Of a stretch of DNA of 64,000 bases, positions 23,935-32,782 are shown in pieces. Numbering within the stretch: position 1 is the stretch's first letter; the number at the start of each line of letters is the position of its first letter. A model generated the notes under the pieces. The model was not told the DNA's origin and did not search any database. It worked only from the letters and a program-made list of their open reading frames with translations. The translations under genes were made by a program, and so were the position numbers. This DNA is from CAXXOK01 sp964640955 (GTDB lineage: Bacteria > Bacillota > Clostridia > Christensenellales > Aristaeellaceae), in assembly GCA_964640955.1 (NCBI GenBank), contig CAZXJI010000001.1, forward strand, positions 124,001 through 188,000. The letters are read 5' to 3'.

Positions 23935-26900
23935 CGATCGTCAACCCTTCGGTGAGGCAGAACCCCGCCTGACCGTCGTAGAGCACCTCGCACCAGGTAT
24001 CCCCCGCGCGGAGCACCCGCACCTGCGCGTACCGGGGCATATCCAGTACCCAGCCGGATTCGGCGGTGCAGTATTCCCACAGGGAAAGGCTCGCCGCGCT
24101 CGAAAGCGGGGTGACGAGGGCGTAGGTATCCGTATCGGGGGCCGCAAGCGTCGGGTCCTCCGCCACGACCTGCGTCTCGGCCGAAGCGGCGGTCGGCGTG
24201 GCCGTCGGAGTAGCCGTCGGCGCGACCGTCGGCGTAGCGGTCGGGGTGGCGGTAGACGTTGCTGCGGAATCGGTCGTTGAGGCGGACGCCGTCGCGGTAG
24301 CGGTCGGGGTCGCGGTGGGAGTCGCGGTGGCCGTATCGCCGCTCCCGGCCAGCTCCGCGGGCTGTTCAAAGCTCAGGAATGCCGTCATCACGTATCCGGT
24401 ATATGCGCCGTAGACGATCTGGCACCATGTATCGCCCTGCGCAAGCACCGTCACCGTCGCAAGCCTCGGGATGGTCGTAAGCACCGACGCGGACGTGGAG
24501 GCGCTCGCCCGCAGGTTGAGCGATCCGGAAGAAGTGTACACCCACGCGCCCGTCGTGCCGCCGGCGTCGGCCGACGCCGCGGTGAAGCGCAGGAAGGTCG
24601 TCTGCACGTAACCGGTCACGCCCGCATAGGTCACATGGCACCACGCGTCGCCCGTCTCAAGCACCGTCACCGTCGCGAGCCGCGGAATGGTCGTGAGGAT
24701 ATCCGCGCCGGTTGCGGCGCTTTCCCGCAGGTTGAGCGACCCGGAAGAGGTGTACACGTAGGCGGTCGTGGTATCGACCTCATCGTCGGCGGCCGCCGCG
24801 GCATCGTCGCCTTCGTCCGTATCGCCGCCGTCGGTTGAATCGCCGCCGTCGGAAGCGGACGTATCCTCGCCGAAGGAAAGATACACGGTCATGGCATAGC
24901 CGTACGTACCGCCGTACAGCAGGTAACACCAGGTGCCGCCGCGCTGCACGACCTGCACCGTCGCATACTGCGGGATGGTGGTCAGCACCGTGCCGTAGGG
25001 GGCGCCGCGCAGGTTGAGGGAGCCCGAGGCCGTCATGACGGTCGCGGTGGACGCGCCTTCGGCGGCCGTATCCGAAAGGAAGGTGAGATAGCTGTTCATG
25101 ACGTAGCCGGTATAGCCGCCGTAGGTCGTCTGGCTCCACGCCGACAGCTTTTGCAGAATCGTGATCGTCGTTCCCTGCGGGATGCGGGTGAGGACGCGGC
25201 TGCCTGGCAGGGTGTCCGAACGGAGGTTAAGGGAACCGGAGGCGGTGGTGACGATGGCGTAGAGCGTTTCGGTGTCGGCGGTATCGGTGTCGCCGGTGTC
25301 GGCGGCCGTGTCATCCCCCGTGCCGGTGTCGCCGGTATCGGTCGTCGTATCGTCGCCCGTGCCGGTGTCCTCGGTATCGGCTGTCGTATCATCACCCGTG
25401 CCGGTGTCCCCGGTTCCCGTATCGTCACCCGTACCGGTATCCCCCGTATCGTCGCCTGTTTCGGTATCCCCGGCCTCGGCTGTCGTATCATCTCCCGTGT
25501 CGGTGTCGCCGGTATCGGCGTCCCCGGTCGCGGAATCCTCATCCGTTCCGGCGTCTCCGGCATCGGCGGCCGTATCGTCGCCCGTGTCGGTATCCGACGT
25601 TTCGGTATCGTCCGCCGTATCCTCGGCGAAGGTCAAAAACACCGTCATCACGTAGCCGTCCACGCCCGCGTAGGTTACGCTGCACCATTCGTCGCCGCGC
25701 GTATGCACCTGCACGGTCGCCAGGCGCGGAATGGTGGTGAGGATGGTGCTGCCGGTTTTGGGCAGCTGGCGCAGGTTGAGCGAGCCGGACGCCGTAGTGA
25801 CCGTGGCGGTGGTTTCCACCGTCTCGTCGGTGTCGTCGCTTTCGTCCGCGAAGGACAGGTACATGGTCATCACATACCCGGCGTACCCGCCGTAGGTGAC
25901 GCCGCACCATGTGTCGCCCCGGTCGGTAACGGTGACGGTCGCACCCTTGGGGATGGTGGAGAGGATGGTGCTGCCCGCGCGCGCCTCCTGGCGCATGTTG
26001 AGCGAACCGCTCTCGGTGGCAACCACGGCGGTCGTGCTCTCCCCGCCGCTTTCGGCGATGGAGAGGCTCGCGGTGAGCATGTAGCCGGTCACGCCTTCGT
26101 AGCGCACGGCGCACCAGGTTTCGCCCTGCTCGGTGACCACCACGCTCTGCGCCATGGCGACCTCGGCGAGCACCGCGGCGTCCTCCGAAGCGCTTTCCCT
26201 GAGGTAGGCGACGCTCGCGCTGACCGTGGCGCTCGTTTCGCCGTCGGCCAACTCGTCGCCGGTATCGGTGTCGGTATCGCCGTCCGTCACGGTCTCCTCG
26301 CCCATCGTCAGGCAGGCGGAAAGCACGTAGCCCGTTGCCCCGTTGTACGTTACGTACGCCCAGGAGCCGTCGTCCGAGGAAACGGTGACGGTCGCGCCGT
26401 CGTTAAGCTGCGCTAGCACCGTGCCGCTCGTGCTGGCCGACGCGCGCAGGTAGGTGGAGCCGCCGTCCGCAAGCGTTACGGTCGCCTCGGTGCTGCCGGA
26501 GCTGACGACCGTACCGGGATAGGTGTCCGAAAAGGAAAGGAAGTCCGTGCAGGCGTAGGCGACCGTCGCCCCGTACTGGATATGCGCCCAGGAGCCCGAG
26601 GTGCCGAACACGGTCAGCACCGCGCCGTTGGGAGCGGTGGAAAGGATGGAAGCGGAATAGCTGCCCGACGCGCGCAGGTTCAGGTACCCGCTGGCGGTGA
26701 CGGTGGCAAACCCCTCGATGTCCGTAACGCTCTCGTCGCTTTCCGTGGGCGCCGTGCCGCTTACCGTGAGAGCGTTCAGCGGCACGTAGCCGACGATCGC
26801 CCCGAAGCCCACCAGGCACCAGGTGCCGTCGCTCATGTACACGGTGACGCGGGAACTGTTGGGGATCACACCCAGCAGCGTTCCCGAGGTGGATTTGCTC

Positions 26901-28432
26901 GCCCGTATCGCAAGCGAGCTGCCGCCGGACACCAGGCTGACCACGGCGGTCACCGTATCCTCGTCCGTGTCGGTATCGTCGATATCCGCCGCCTCTTCCT
27001 CGGTGGTGATCTCCTCGGTCGAGTCGGCCGCGAGGATGGTGTTGGTGAACGTCGCGGCCATGCGCGTGCAGTCCGGGTAATAGAAGCCCAGAATCTCGTC
27101 GTAGGTATAGCCCAGCTTGCCCATGTACATGGCGCCGCGCTGGCTCATGCCCAGACCGTGGCCGTAGCGGCGGGCTTCCAGGATAAAGGCGGTGCCGCTC
27201 TTCGTAACCGACCACAGCTCGTTGGAGCCGGACTGGATGCTCATGGACAACAGGCTTTCCAGCTCCGAAAAGATATCGCAGGTCACGGTGACCGTCGCCG
27301 TAGCGCTCGCGCCGGCCGTCGTGGAGGTGGTCGCGCTCAGGGTAAAATCCATCTTCGTATACAGGCGGCTGGGCGAGGCATACTTGGGCGTGTGCGCCGC
27401 GGCGCTTTTCAGGGTGACGAGCGTGGTGTTGGCGCTCGTGGCCGCGTAGCCCGCGGAAACCAGCGCGGCGACCGCCTTGGTTTTGAGAAGCGACATCAGC
27501 GACGAATTGTTGCCGGAGCCGGTCAGATCGGCGTAAACGGTCGCGGATTTGACCACGCTGTCGGGGTTGGCGTAATCGAAGGGGTCGTCGTGCACGTCCA
27601 GATAATCATACCCGCTGGACCCCCAGATGTTGTAGATGGACTCGGTCTGCCCGCCGTTGGAGGCGGAATAATAGGTGGCGGTGTAGGAACTGCCGTTTTT
27701 GAGCACCACGCCCTTGGTGGCGTTCACCGCGGCCTCGCAGGCGTCGTAGCCAGTCGGCGTGCCGTTGTAGGTCTGGTCGCCGGTGGTGTCCACCACGTCG
27801 TAATAGCCGTAGGAGCGGGCGTTCATCATGCGCACGGTGTAGGTGCGCGCGGCCACCGCCTGCGCCTTGAGCGCCTCGGCGGGCGCGCTGTTGCCCATTT
27901 CGTAGGGAACGACGCCGTAGAGGTAATCCTCGATGTAGACGTGCGCGACGGTATAGAGCTTGTAGGTCCCGCCGCTCAGCTGAACGGACTGGAAGGAGAT
28001 ATCCCCGGGGTAGGGGTTTCCCGGCTTGCGGGCCTGGGTGATCTTGATGCCGTTGGTACCGCTCGCGCTGTGCCGTTTAAGGGCAAAATAGGTGCCCATG
28101 TTGGTTTTCACGCCGTTCCGGGTGAGGGTGATGGCCCCGGTGGAACTGCTGAAGCCGACGGTCAGGGTTTCGCCGCTGGTGAGCGAATCGCCGGTGCTCA
28201 GCGAATAGCTGCCGGCGACCGTAAGCGTGAGGGTCGTGGGGCTGCCCAGCGAGGAAAGATAGACGCGCACCATGCCGTCCAGCGTGGCGGACGCGGACGA
28301 AAGCGGGGCGGAATCCACCGTTACGCTGCTCACGGACGTCCCCAGCGCCGCATGGAAGGGCTGGCACAGCAGGCACAGGGTCAAAAACACCCCTGCCGTC
28401 CGCTGGAAAGTCCTGCCGGCGCTGTTTCGCAT
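23921..28432 (-). CDS. giant secreted SpoIID/LytB protein with eleven SH3-like repeats
   Basis: A 1503-residue secreted protein. After a signal peptide (about 1-30) comes a SpoIID/LytB peptidoglycan-lytic domain (about 40-460) with VPYEMG (catalytic Glu near 178), EALKAQAVAARTYT and GHGLGMSQRGAMYMGK (near 427). From about 490 to the end I count eleven bacterial SH3-like repeats (SGSLNLRxxxxxxxxxLTTIP...WCxVTYxGxxGYV); the last is divergent. A 120-residue Asp/Thr/Gly linker (about 936-1056) splits them after the sixth, and a Thr-Pro-Thr-Ala linker (about 1362-1414) precedes the last. SpoIID cleaves denuded glycan; this much longer form is probably a surface cell-wall enzyme. ATG with GGAGG. 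Confidence 0.88.
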   Translation of the reverse strand: MRNSAGRTFQRTAGVFLTLCLLCQPFHAALGTSVSSVTVDSAPLSSASATLDGMVRVYLSSLGSPTTLTLTVAGSYSLSTGDSLTSGETLTVGFSSSTGAITLTRNGVKTNMGTYFALKRHSASGTNGIKITQARKPGNPYPGDISFQSVQLSGGTYKLYTVAHVYIEDYLYGVVPYEMGNSAPAEALKAQAVAARTYTVRMMNARSYGYYDVVDTTGDQTYNGTPTGYDACEAAVNATKGVVLKNGSSYTATYYSASNGGQTESIYNIWGSSGYDYLDVHDDPFDYANPDSVVKSATVYADLTGSGNNSSLMSLLKTKAVAALVSAGYAATSANTTLVTLKSAAAHTPKYASPSRLYTKMDFTLSATTSTTAGASATATVTVTCDIFSELESLLSMSIQSGSNELWSVTKSGTAFILEARRYGHGLGMSQRGAMYMGKLGYTYDEILGFYYPDCTRMAATFTNTILAADSTEEITTEEEAADIDDTDTDEDTVTAVVSLVSGGSSLAIRASKSTSGTLLGVIPNSSRVTVYMSDGTWCLVGFGAIVGYVPLNALTVSGTAPTESDESVTDIEGFATVTASGYLNLRASGSYSASILSTAPNGAVLTVFGTSGSWAHIQYGATVAYACTDFLSFSDTYPGTVVSSGSTEATVTLADGGSTYLRASASTSGTVLAQLNDGATVTVSSDDGSWAYVTYNGATGYVLSACLTMGEETVTDGDTDTDTGDELADGETSATVSASVAYLRESASEDAAVLAEVAMAQSVVVTEQGETWCAVRYEGVTGYMLTASLSIAESGGESTTAVVATESGSLNMRQEARAGSTILSTIPKGATVTVTDRGDTWCGVTYGGYAGYVMTMYLSFADESDDTDETVETTATVTTASGSLNLRQLPKTGSTILTTIPRLATVQVHTRGDEWCSVTYAGVDGYVMTVFLTFAEDTADDTETSDTDTGDDTAADAGDAGTDEDSATGDADTGDTDTGDDTTAEAGDTETGDDTGDTGTGDDTGTGDTGTGDDTTADTEDTGTGDDTTTDTGDTGTGDDTAADTGDTDTADTETLYAIVTTASGSLNLRSDTLPGSRVLTRIPQGTTITILQKLSAWSQTTYGGYTGYVMNSYLTFLSDTAAEGASTATVMTASGSLNLRGAPYGTVLTTIPQYATVQVVQRGGTWCYLLYGGTYGYAMTVYLSFGEDTSASDGGDSTDGGDTDEGDDAAAAADDEVDTTTAYVYTSSGSLNLRESAATGADILTTIPRLATVTVLETGDAWCHVTYAGVTGYVQTTFLRFTAASADAGGTTGAWVYTSSGSLNLRASASTSASVLTTIPRLATVTVLAQGDTWCQIVYGAYTGYVMTAFLSFEQPAELAGSGDTATATPTATPTATATASASTTDSAATSTATPTATPTVAPTATPTATPTAASAETQVVAEDPTLAAPDTDTYALVTPLSSAASLSLWEYCTAESGWVLDMPRYAQVRVLRAGDTWCEVLYDGQAGFCLTEGLTIVEQY
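24186..24345 (-). repeat. in-frame 12-base repeats coding for Thr-Pro-Thr-Ala
   Basis: Degenerate 12-base units coding for ATPT/TPTA repeats, interrupted by an Ala/Ser/Thr stretch, form a flexible linker before the last SH3-like repeat of the SpoIID protein. Confidence 0.8.
25265..25620 (-). repeat. in-frame tandem repeats coding for an Asp/Thr/Gly linker
   Basis: About 355 bases of imperfect tandem repeats encode variants of DTGTGDDT. The array is in frame and is a likely site of slippage and length variation. It lies between SH3-like repeats 6 and 7. Confidence 0.85.
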
Positions 28433-28481
28433 GGTTGCCTCCCGCCGTAAGTCCGTTTTTAAGACCGCTTCGCTATTGGGG

Positions 28482-28511
28482 ATTGTATCATAAACAAAAA
28501 CGGAATGTCCA
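28482..28511 (-). promoter_or_regulatory. probable promoter of the SpoIID-SH3 gene
   Basis: On the minus strand TGGACA (28511-28506), 18 bases and TACAAT (28487-28482), about 50 bases before the ATG. Confidence 0.5.
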
Positions 28512-28583
28512 CCGGTGATAAGACGATTCGAACGTCCTTTTCCCTGCGAAGGCGGATGTGGATTGTAAATTCTGCCGCGAATA

Positions 28584-28832
28584 CGCAAAACCGGGGGGCG
28601 CGCGCTGACCAGGCGCGGCCCCCCCGCTTTTTCGGCAAAGTAAAAAGCTGAAAAATATTAGACAACAAAAAAACCCGGAAAACCCCCAACCAGTTTANNN
28701 NNNNNNNCCCGGGGTTATAGGCCTTTCCCACGGGCTTTTCCCGGGCGAGGGGGTTGGGGTTTGTAAATTTGGGCCGCTAATCCCAAAACCGGGGGGGGGC
28801 GGGCTTCGAAGCGCGCGCCCCCCGGTTTTGCG
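28584..28832 (-). terminator. long perfect hairpin, terminator of the rnf-proC-rnhA unit, split by the gap
   Basis: 28584-28606 (arm containing CCGGGGGGCGCGCGCT) is the exact reverse complement of 28810-28832, 23 bases with no mismatch. The natural loop appears to be TCGA at 28806-28809. Each copy by itself has a damaged partner arm. I infer one hairpin whose sequencing failed from both sides. It would end rnhA transcription. Confidence 0.6.
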
Positions 28833-28901
28833 CAATTGTTAATCTGCTGAATTGTAGACTCTACGATCACTCCGGGCAAACCGCCGTCCGTTTTGATCCG
28901 G

Positions 28902-29456
28902 TCAGCCTTTCCGTTCCTCCGGCGGGCTTTGCGCCGGGGCGGTTGCCGCCGGTCTGGGCGGTTCTTCCTCGTCGGCTTCCCCGTTCATGCGGCGGTATTC
29001 CTTGATGGCCGCGCGGGCCAGCTCGTCGCAGCGGTTGTTCAGGGGATCGTCGGCGTGCCCCTTCACCTTGTGGAAGTTCACCCGGTGCTTCTTCGCACGG
29101 ATGATCTGCAAAAGCAGCTTCCACAGGTCGCTGTTCTCCACCGGCTTTTTGTCGCTGGTCAGCCAGCCGTTTTTTTGCCAGTTGTCGATCCAGTGCTGGC
29201 GGAAGGCGTTGACGGTATAGGCCGAATCGGAATACACGTCCACCTCGCAGGGCTGCGTGAGCGCGCCCAGCCCGCTGATGACCGCGAACAGCTCCATACG
29301 GTTGTTGGTCGTGCCGGACATATGGCCGGAAAGCTCCCTGGTTTTGCCCTGATAGCTGAGGATCGCTCCCCAGCCGCCCGGCCCGGGGTTGCCGGAGCAG
29401 GCCCCGTCGGTGTAGAGCTGCACCTTCTTGAGCGGCGTATCGGTCGTCTGCGTCAT
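28902..29456 (-). CDS. rnhA: ribonuclease HI
   Basis: A 184-residue RNase HI. Catalytic residues are visible in YTDGACSGNPGPGGWG (Asp), NNRMELFAV (Glu), DVYSDSAY (Asp) and KVKGHADDPLNNRCDELA (His, Asp). It degrades the RNA strand of RNA-DNA hybrids. The last 30 residues are a Pro/Glu/Ala tail absent from E. coli RNase HI. It starts 9 bases after proC. Confidence 0.95.
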   Translation of the reverse strand: MTQTTDTPLKKVQLYTDGACSGNPGPGGWGAILSYQGKTRELSGHMSGTTNNRMELFAVISGLGALTQPCEVDVYSDSAYTVNAFRQHWIDNWQKNGWLTSDKKPVENSDLWKLLLQIIRAKKHRVNFHKVKGHADDPLNNRCDELARAAIKEYRRMNGEADEEEPPRPAATAPAQSPPEERKG

Positions 29457-29465
29457 ACGGGCTCC

Positions 29466-30287
29466 TTACTGCTTCGTTTTCGGGGTTTCGGCCATACGGC
29501 GGCTCTTTTCGGCGCAGGCGAGCATGGCGTCGATCACGGCGCTGCGGAAGCCGTCGCGTTCCAACGATGCCACGGCGTCGATGGTCGTGCCGCCCGGCGA
29601 GCATACCATATCCTTGAGCTGGGCGGGGTGCCTGTCCGTGTCCAGCACCATCTTCGCCGAGCCCAGCACCGCCTGCGCGGCCGCCCGGTAGGCGAGCGCG
29701 CGCGGGATGCCCAGCGCCACGGCCGCGTCCGCCATGGCCTCGATGAAGATAAACACATAGGCCGGGCTGCTGCCGGTCAGCGCCACCACGGCGTCGAAAA
29801 GCCGCTCCGGCAGCACCGCCGTTTCGCCCAGCGTCTGGAACAGGGCCTTCGCCCACGCAAAGGACGTTTCGGAAAGCGTCGTTTCCTCGCACAGCGCCGT
29901 AAAGCCCGCGCCCACCATGGCGGGGGTGTTGGGCATCACGCGCAGCACGCGCGCGCCGCTCGCTTCGTTCAGGACGTCCGTGAGCATGGCAAATGTCCAG
30001 CCGGCGGCGATGGAAATAAAGTCCTTCCCGACGGCCAGGGGCGCGGCCGCTTCCAGCACACCCCGCAGGTACACGGGTTTCACGGCCAGCAGCACGCAGT
30101 CGCAGGCCGCAATCAGCTCTGACTGGGATTTGGCGATATGCACGGGCCTGCCCGCTATGCAGCGTTCGCTCTGCGCGGGGTCGATGTCGAAAACCGCGAT
30201 CTGCTCCGCAGGCAGGAATCCGCTTTGCAGCACGCCGCCCAATATGGCGGTCGCCATATTGCCCGCGCCGATAAAGCCCAGCTTCAT
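29466..30287 (-). CDS. proC: pyrroline-5-carboxylate reductase
   Basis: A 273-residue ProC. An N-terminal Rossmann fold (MKLGFIGAGNMATAI), CVLLAVKP, RVMPNTPAMVGAG and the C-terminal VCSPGGTTIDAV motif identify it. It makes L-proline from pyrroline-5-carboxylate with NAD(P)H. The ATG at 30287 has a GAGAGGGGG site; the longer frame overlapping rnfB is not used. Co-transcribed with rnf, 23 bases after rnfB. Confidence 0.95.
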   Translation of the reverse strand: MKLGFIGAGNMATAILGGVLQSGFLPAEQIAVFDIDPAQSERCIAGRPVHIAKSQSELIAACDCVLLAVKPVYLRGVLEAAAPLAVGKDFISIAAGWTFAMLTDVLNEASGARVLRVMPNTPAMVGAGFTALCEETTLSETSFAWAKALFQTLGETAVLPERLFDAVVALTGSSPAYVFIFIEAMADAAVALGIPRALAYRAAAQAVLGSAKMVLDTDRHPAQLKDMVCSPGGTTIDAVASLERDGFRSAVIDAMLACAEKSRRMAETPKTKQ

Positions 30288-30310
30288 TCCGCGTCCCCCT
30301 CTCCGTTCGG

Positions 30311-31537
30311 TCAGGCCTGTTTGGTCTCCGCCTCGGGCACGGCCGCGGGCGCTTCCGTCGCCGCGGGCTTTGCCTCGGCCTTCGCTTCGATTTTCGCCTC
30401 CGGCTTCGCTTCGACCTTCTTTTCCGCTTCCGCCTCGTGCTTCGCTTCCGCCTTGGGCGCCGCGGCCGCCGGCTTCACCGGTGCGGCGGGCTTGGGTACC
30501 GCGGCCACGCCTTCGGAGGTGCCCACCTTGGCGTTGGCGTCGCGCACGTGCCGGCGGATGGGCAGGGTAATGGCTTTCTTGGGGCACTTGGGCACGCACT
30601 GGCCGCAGCCGGTGCAGGCCTCGTTGATCTCATGGATGCTGCGGCGCTCGCCGGAAATGGCTTCGAACTGGCACGTCTTTTTGCAGATGCCGCAGCCGAT
30701 GCACAGGTCGCGGTCGATCAGCGCGATACGGCGGTTGTCGAAATCCCCCCACATGGCGCTCGTCGGGCAGACCTCGGCGCACATCATGCAGCCGACGCAC
30801 TTGCTGCGATCGATGACGGGCAGGTGGTTGACCATGGTGATTGCGCCGAATTTGCACGCTTCCTTGCACAGTTCGCAGCCCACGCAGCCGATTCGGCAGT
30901 TGTCGCTGACCAGGAAGCCCTCTTCCGCCGCGCGGCAGAGCACGCGCACCGGCAAAGTGACGGGCTGCAGGTCCAGCACCTTCTTGGGGCAGGCCGCGAC
31001 GCAGGCGCCGCAGGCGGTGCACTTGTCGGTATCCACCACGGCGATTCTGGAATGCTCGTCGATGTGGATGGCGTCGAACTTGCAGGCGCGCACGCAGGTG
31101 CCCAGGCCCAGGCAGGCGTACTGGCACGCGCGGTTGCCGTCGTTGACCAGCGTGGCGGCCACGCAGTCCTGTATGCCGTGATAGGTGAATTTCGTCCTGC
31201 AGCGGTCCACCGTGCCCTGACAGACGACGGTCGCCACCTTGCGCGCCTCTTCGGCGCCCGCGTCCGCGCCGATGATCGCCGCGATGCGCTTGGCAACGGC
31301 CGCGCCGCCCACGGGGCAGGCGTTGGGGGCCGCTTTGCCCGCGGCGATGGCGTCGGCCAGCGCGTCGCACCCGGCAAAGCCGCAGCCGCCGCAGTTGGCG
31401 CCGGGCAGCGCCTCGCGAATCTGGTCGCGCCTGGGATCGGAAGGCACCGTGAAAACTTTATTGACGAGCGTCAGCAGCAGGCCGAACACAAGCGCCACCG
31501 CCGCCAGGACGCCCGTCCCGATGAGTATACCGGTCAT
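30311..31537 (-). CDS. rnfB: Rnf complex subunit RnfB, polyferredoxin with A/E/K tail
   Basis: A 408-residue subunit that receives electrons from ferredoxin. An N-terminal membrane helix (about 4-27) precedes a [4Fe-4S] domain (CGGCGFAGCDALADA, then NACPVGG), then about six further ferredoxin-like motifs, including CTACGACVAACPK, CVGCELCKEAC, CVGCMMCAEVCP, CIGCGICKKTC and CTGCGQCVPKCPKK. From about residue 330 the protein is an Ala/Glu/Lys/Pro low-complexity tail. The ATG at 31537 has AAGGAGGG. It is the last rnf gene. Confidence 0.93.
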   Translation of the reverse strand: MTGILIGTGVLAAVALVFGLLLTLVNKVFTVPSDPRRDQIREALPGANCGGCGFAGCDALADAIAAGKAAPNACPVGGAAVAKRIAAIIGADAGAEEARKVATVVCQGTVDRCRTKFTYHGIQDCVAATLVNDGNRACQYACLGLGTCVRACKFDAIHIDEHSRIAVVDTDKCTACGACVAACPKKVLDLQPVTLPVRVLCRAAEEGFLVSDNCRIGCVGCELCKEACKFGAITMVNHLPVIDRSKCVGCMMCAEVCPTSAMWGDFDNRRIALIDRDLCIGCGICKKTCQFEAISGERRSIHEINEACTGCGQCVPKCPKKAITLPIRRHVRDANAKVGTSEGVAAVPKPAAPVKPAAAAPKAEAKHEAEAEKKVEAKPEAKIEAKAEAKPAATEAPAAVPEAETKQA

Positions 31538-31554
31538 TCTTGCGCCCTCCTTAC

Positions 31555-32142
31555 TTAATGGATCATTCCGGCGAAGCCCTGGAACGCGATGGACATGAGC
31601 CCGGCCGCGATCAGCGCGCCGGGAAAGCCGTCCATCCACTTGGGCAGGTTGTTGATGGCGAGGCGCTCGCGGATGGCCGCGAAGGCGACGATCGCCAGCG
31701 TAAAGCCCAGCGCGCCCGCCGTACCGTTGACCACCGACTGGATGAGGTTATAGCCGCCGTCCACGGCGGTGGTGTTGCTGATGGCCACGCCCAGCACCGC
31801 GCAGTTGGTGGTGATCAGCGGCAGGTACACGCCCAGCGCCTGGTACAGGGAACGGCTGATCTTTTTCAGCACGATTTCCACCGTCTGCACCAGCACGGCG
31901 ATCACCAGGATGAACGCGATGGTCTGCATGTATTCCAGTCCGAGCGGAACCAGCAGATAGTGTTGAATGAAGAAGGTGAACAGCGAGGCGATCGCCATGA
32001 CGAACGTGACCGCCATGCCCATGCCCAGCGCCGTCTCCGTCTTTTTGGACACGCCCAGGAACGGGCAGATGCCCAGGAACTGCGACATGACGAAGTTGTT
32101 GACCAGCACGCCGCCCACGATGATTAAAAGCAAGCTGCTCAT
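31555..32142 (-). CDS. rnfA: Rnf complex membrane subunit RnfA
   Basis: A 195-residue integral membrane protein with about six helices, containing the conserved NNFVMSQFLGICPFLGVSKK and TNCAVLGVAI segments that hold one of the Cys pairs binding the intramembrane iron-sulfur cluster together with RnfE. It overlaps rnfE by 4 bases (ATGA). Confidence 0.95.
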   Translation of the reverse strand: MSSLLLIIVGGVLVNNFVMSQFLGICPFLGVSKKTETALGMGMAVTFVMAIASLFTFFIQHYLLVPLGLEYMQTIAFILVIAVLVQTVEIVLKKISRSLYQALGVYLPLITTNCAVLGVAISNTTAVDGGYNLIQSVVNGTAGALGFTLAIVAFAAIRERLAINNLPKWMDGFPGALIAAGLMSIAFQGFAGMIH

Positions 32143-32780
32143 GCGATCTCCTCCTTCGCTTTGGCTTCCTTACGCTTGGCGATGACCTTCACCGTGGCGT
32201 TGACCACCAGCAGCAGAAGGCCCAGCATGATGAAGCCCCCCGGAGGGCGAATGACGATCGCCATGGGGTGGTAGCTCGCCGGCATCACCTGCATGCCCAG
32301 GAACGTGCCGGAACCGATCACCTCGCGCACCGCGGACAGAAGCGTGATGGCGAGCGTAAAGCCCAGGCCCATGCCGAAGCCGTCCGCCAGCGCCCGCATC
32401 GGCGGGTTCTTGAACGCGAAGGATTCGGCCCTCGCGAAGATGATGCAGTTGACCACGATCAACGGAATGTACAGGCCCAGCGACTGGCTCAGCGCCGGGA
32501 GGAACGCCTTCATCATCAGGTCGACGATGGTCACGAACGTCGCGATGACCACCACGAAGGAAGGAATGCGCACCTTTTCGGGGATGATGTTGCGAAGCAG
32601 CGATATGACCAGGTTGCTGAACACCAGCACGAACGTCGTCGCCAGGCCCATGCCGATGCCTTGGTTGACCGCCGTGGAAATGGCCAGCGTCGGGCACATG
32701 CCCAGCAGCAGGCGGAACGTCGGGTTCTCCTGCAGGATGCCGTTCATGAAAACGGCTTTCAGGCTTTTTTGCTCGCTCAT
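32139..32780 (-). CDS. rnfE: Rnf complex membrane subunit RnfE
   Basis: A 213-residue membrane protein homologous to RnfA, with LLLGMCPTLAISTAVNQG and VVNCIIFARAESFA, the conserved Cys-bearing helices. The ATG at 32780 follows AAGGAGG. It begins 2 bases after rnfD, where rnfG is normally encoded in rnfCDGEAB operons. Confidence 0.94.
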   Translation of the reverse strand: MSEQKSLKAVFMNGILQENPTFRLLLGMCPTLAISTAVNQGIGMGLATTFVLVFSNLVISLLRNIIPEKVRIPSFVVVIATFVTIVDLMMKAFLPALSQSLGLYIPLIVVNCIIFARAESFAFKNPPMRALADGFGMGLGFTLAITLLSAVREVIGSGTFLGMQVMPASYHPMAIVIRPPGGFIMLGLLLLVVNATVKVIAKRKEAKAKEEIA

Positions 32781-32782
32781 GC

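Larger units (their letters stand above)
28433..28901. other. intergenic region with ten-N assembly gap and duplicated, degraded flanks
   Basis: The region holds the spoIID promoter, a run of ten N (28698-28707) and two similar stretches (28537-28664 and 28735-28862), the left one error-rich relative to the right and vice versa. I see no gene. The reading frame running through the N-run is not real. The flanks look like low-quality ends of one locus. Confidence 0.8.

Noticed and set aside
25265..25620. CRISPR-like array
   Set aside because: Units are short, imperfect, contiguous without spacers and in frame within a large protein gene.
28459..28731. Small ORF across the N-run
   Set aside because: It reads through unknown bases and error-rich duplicated sequence.
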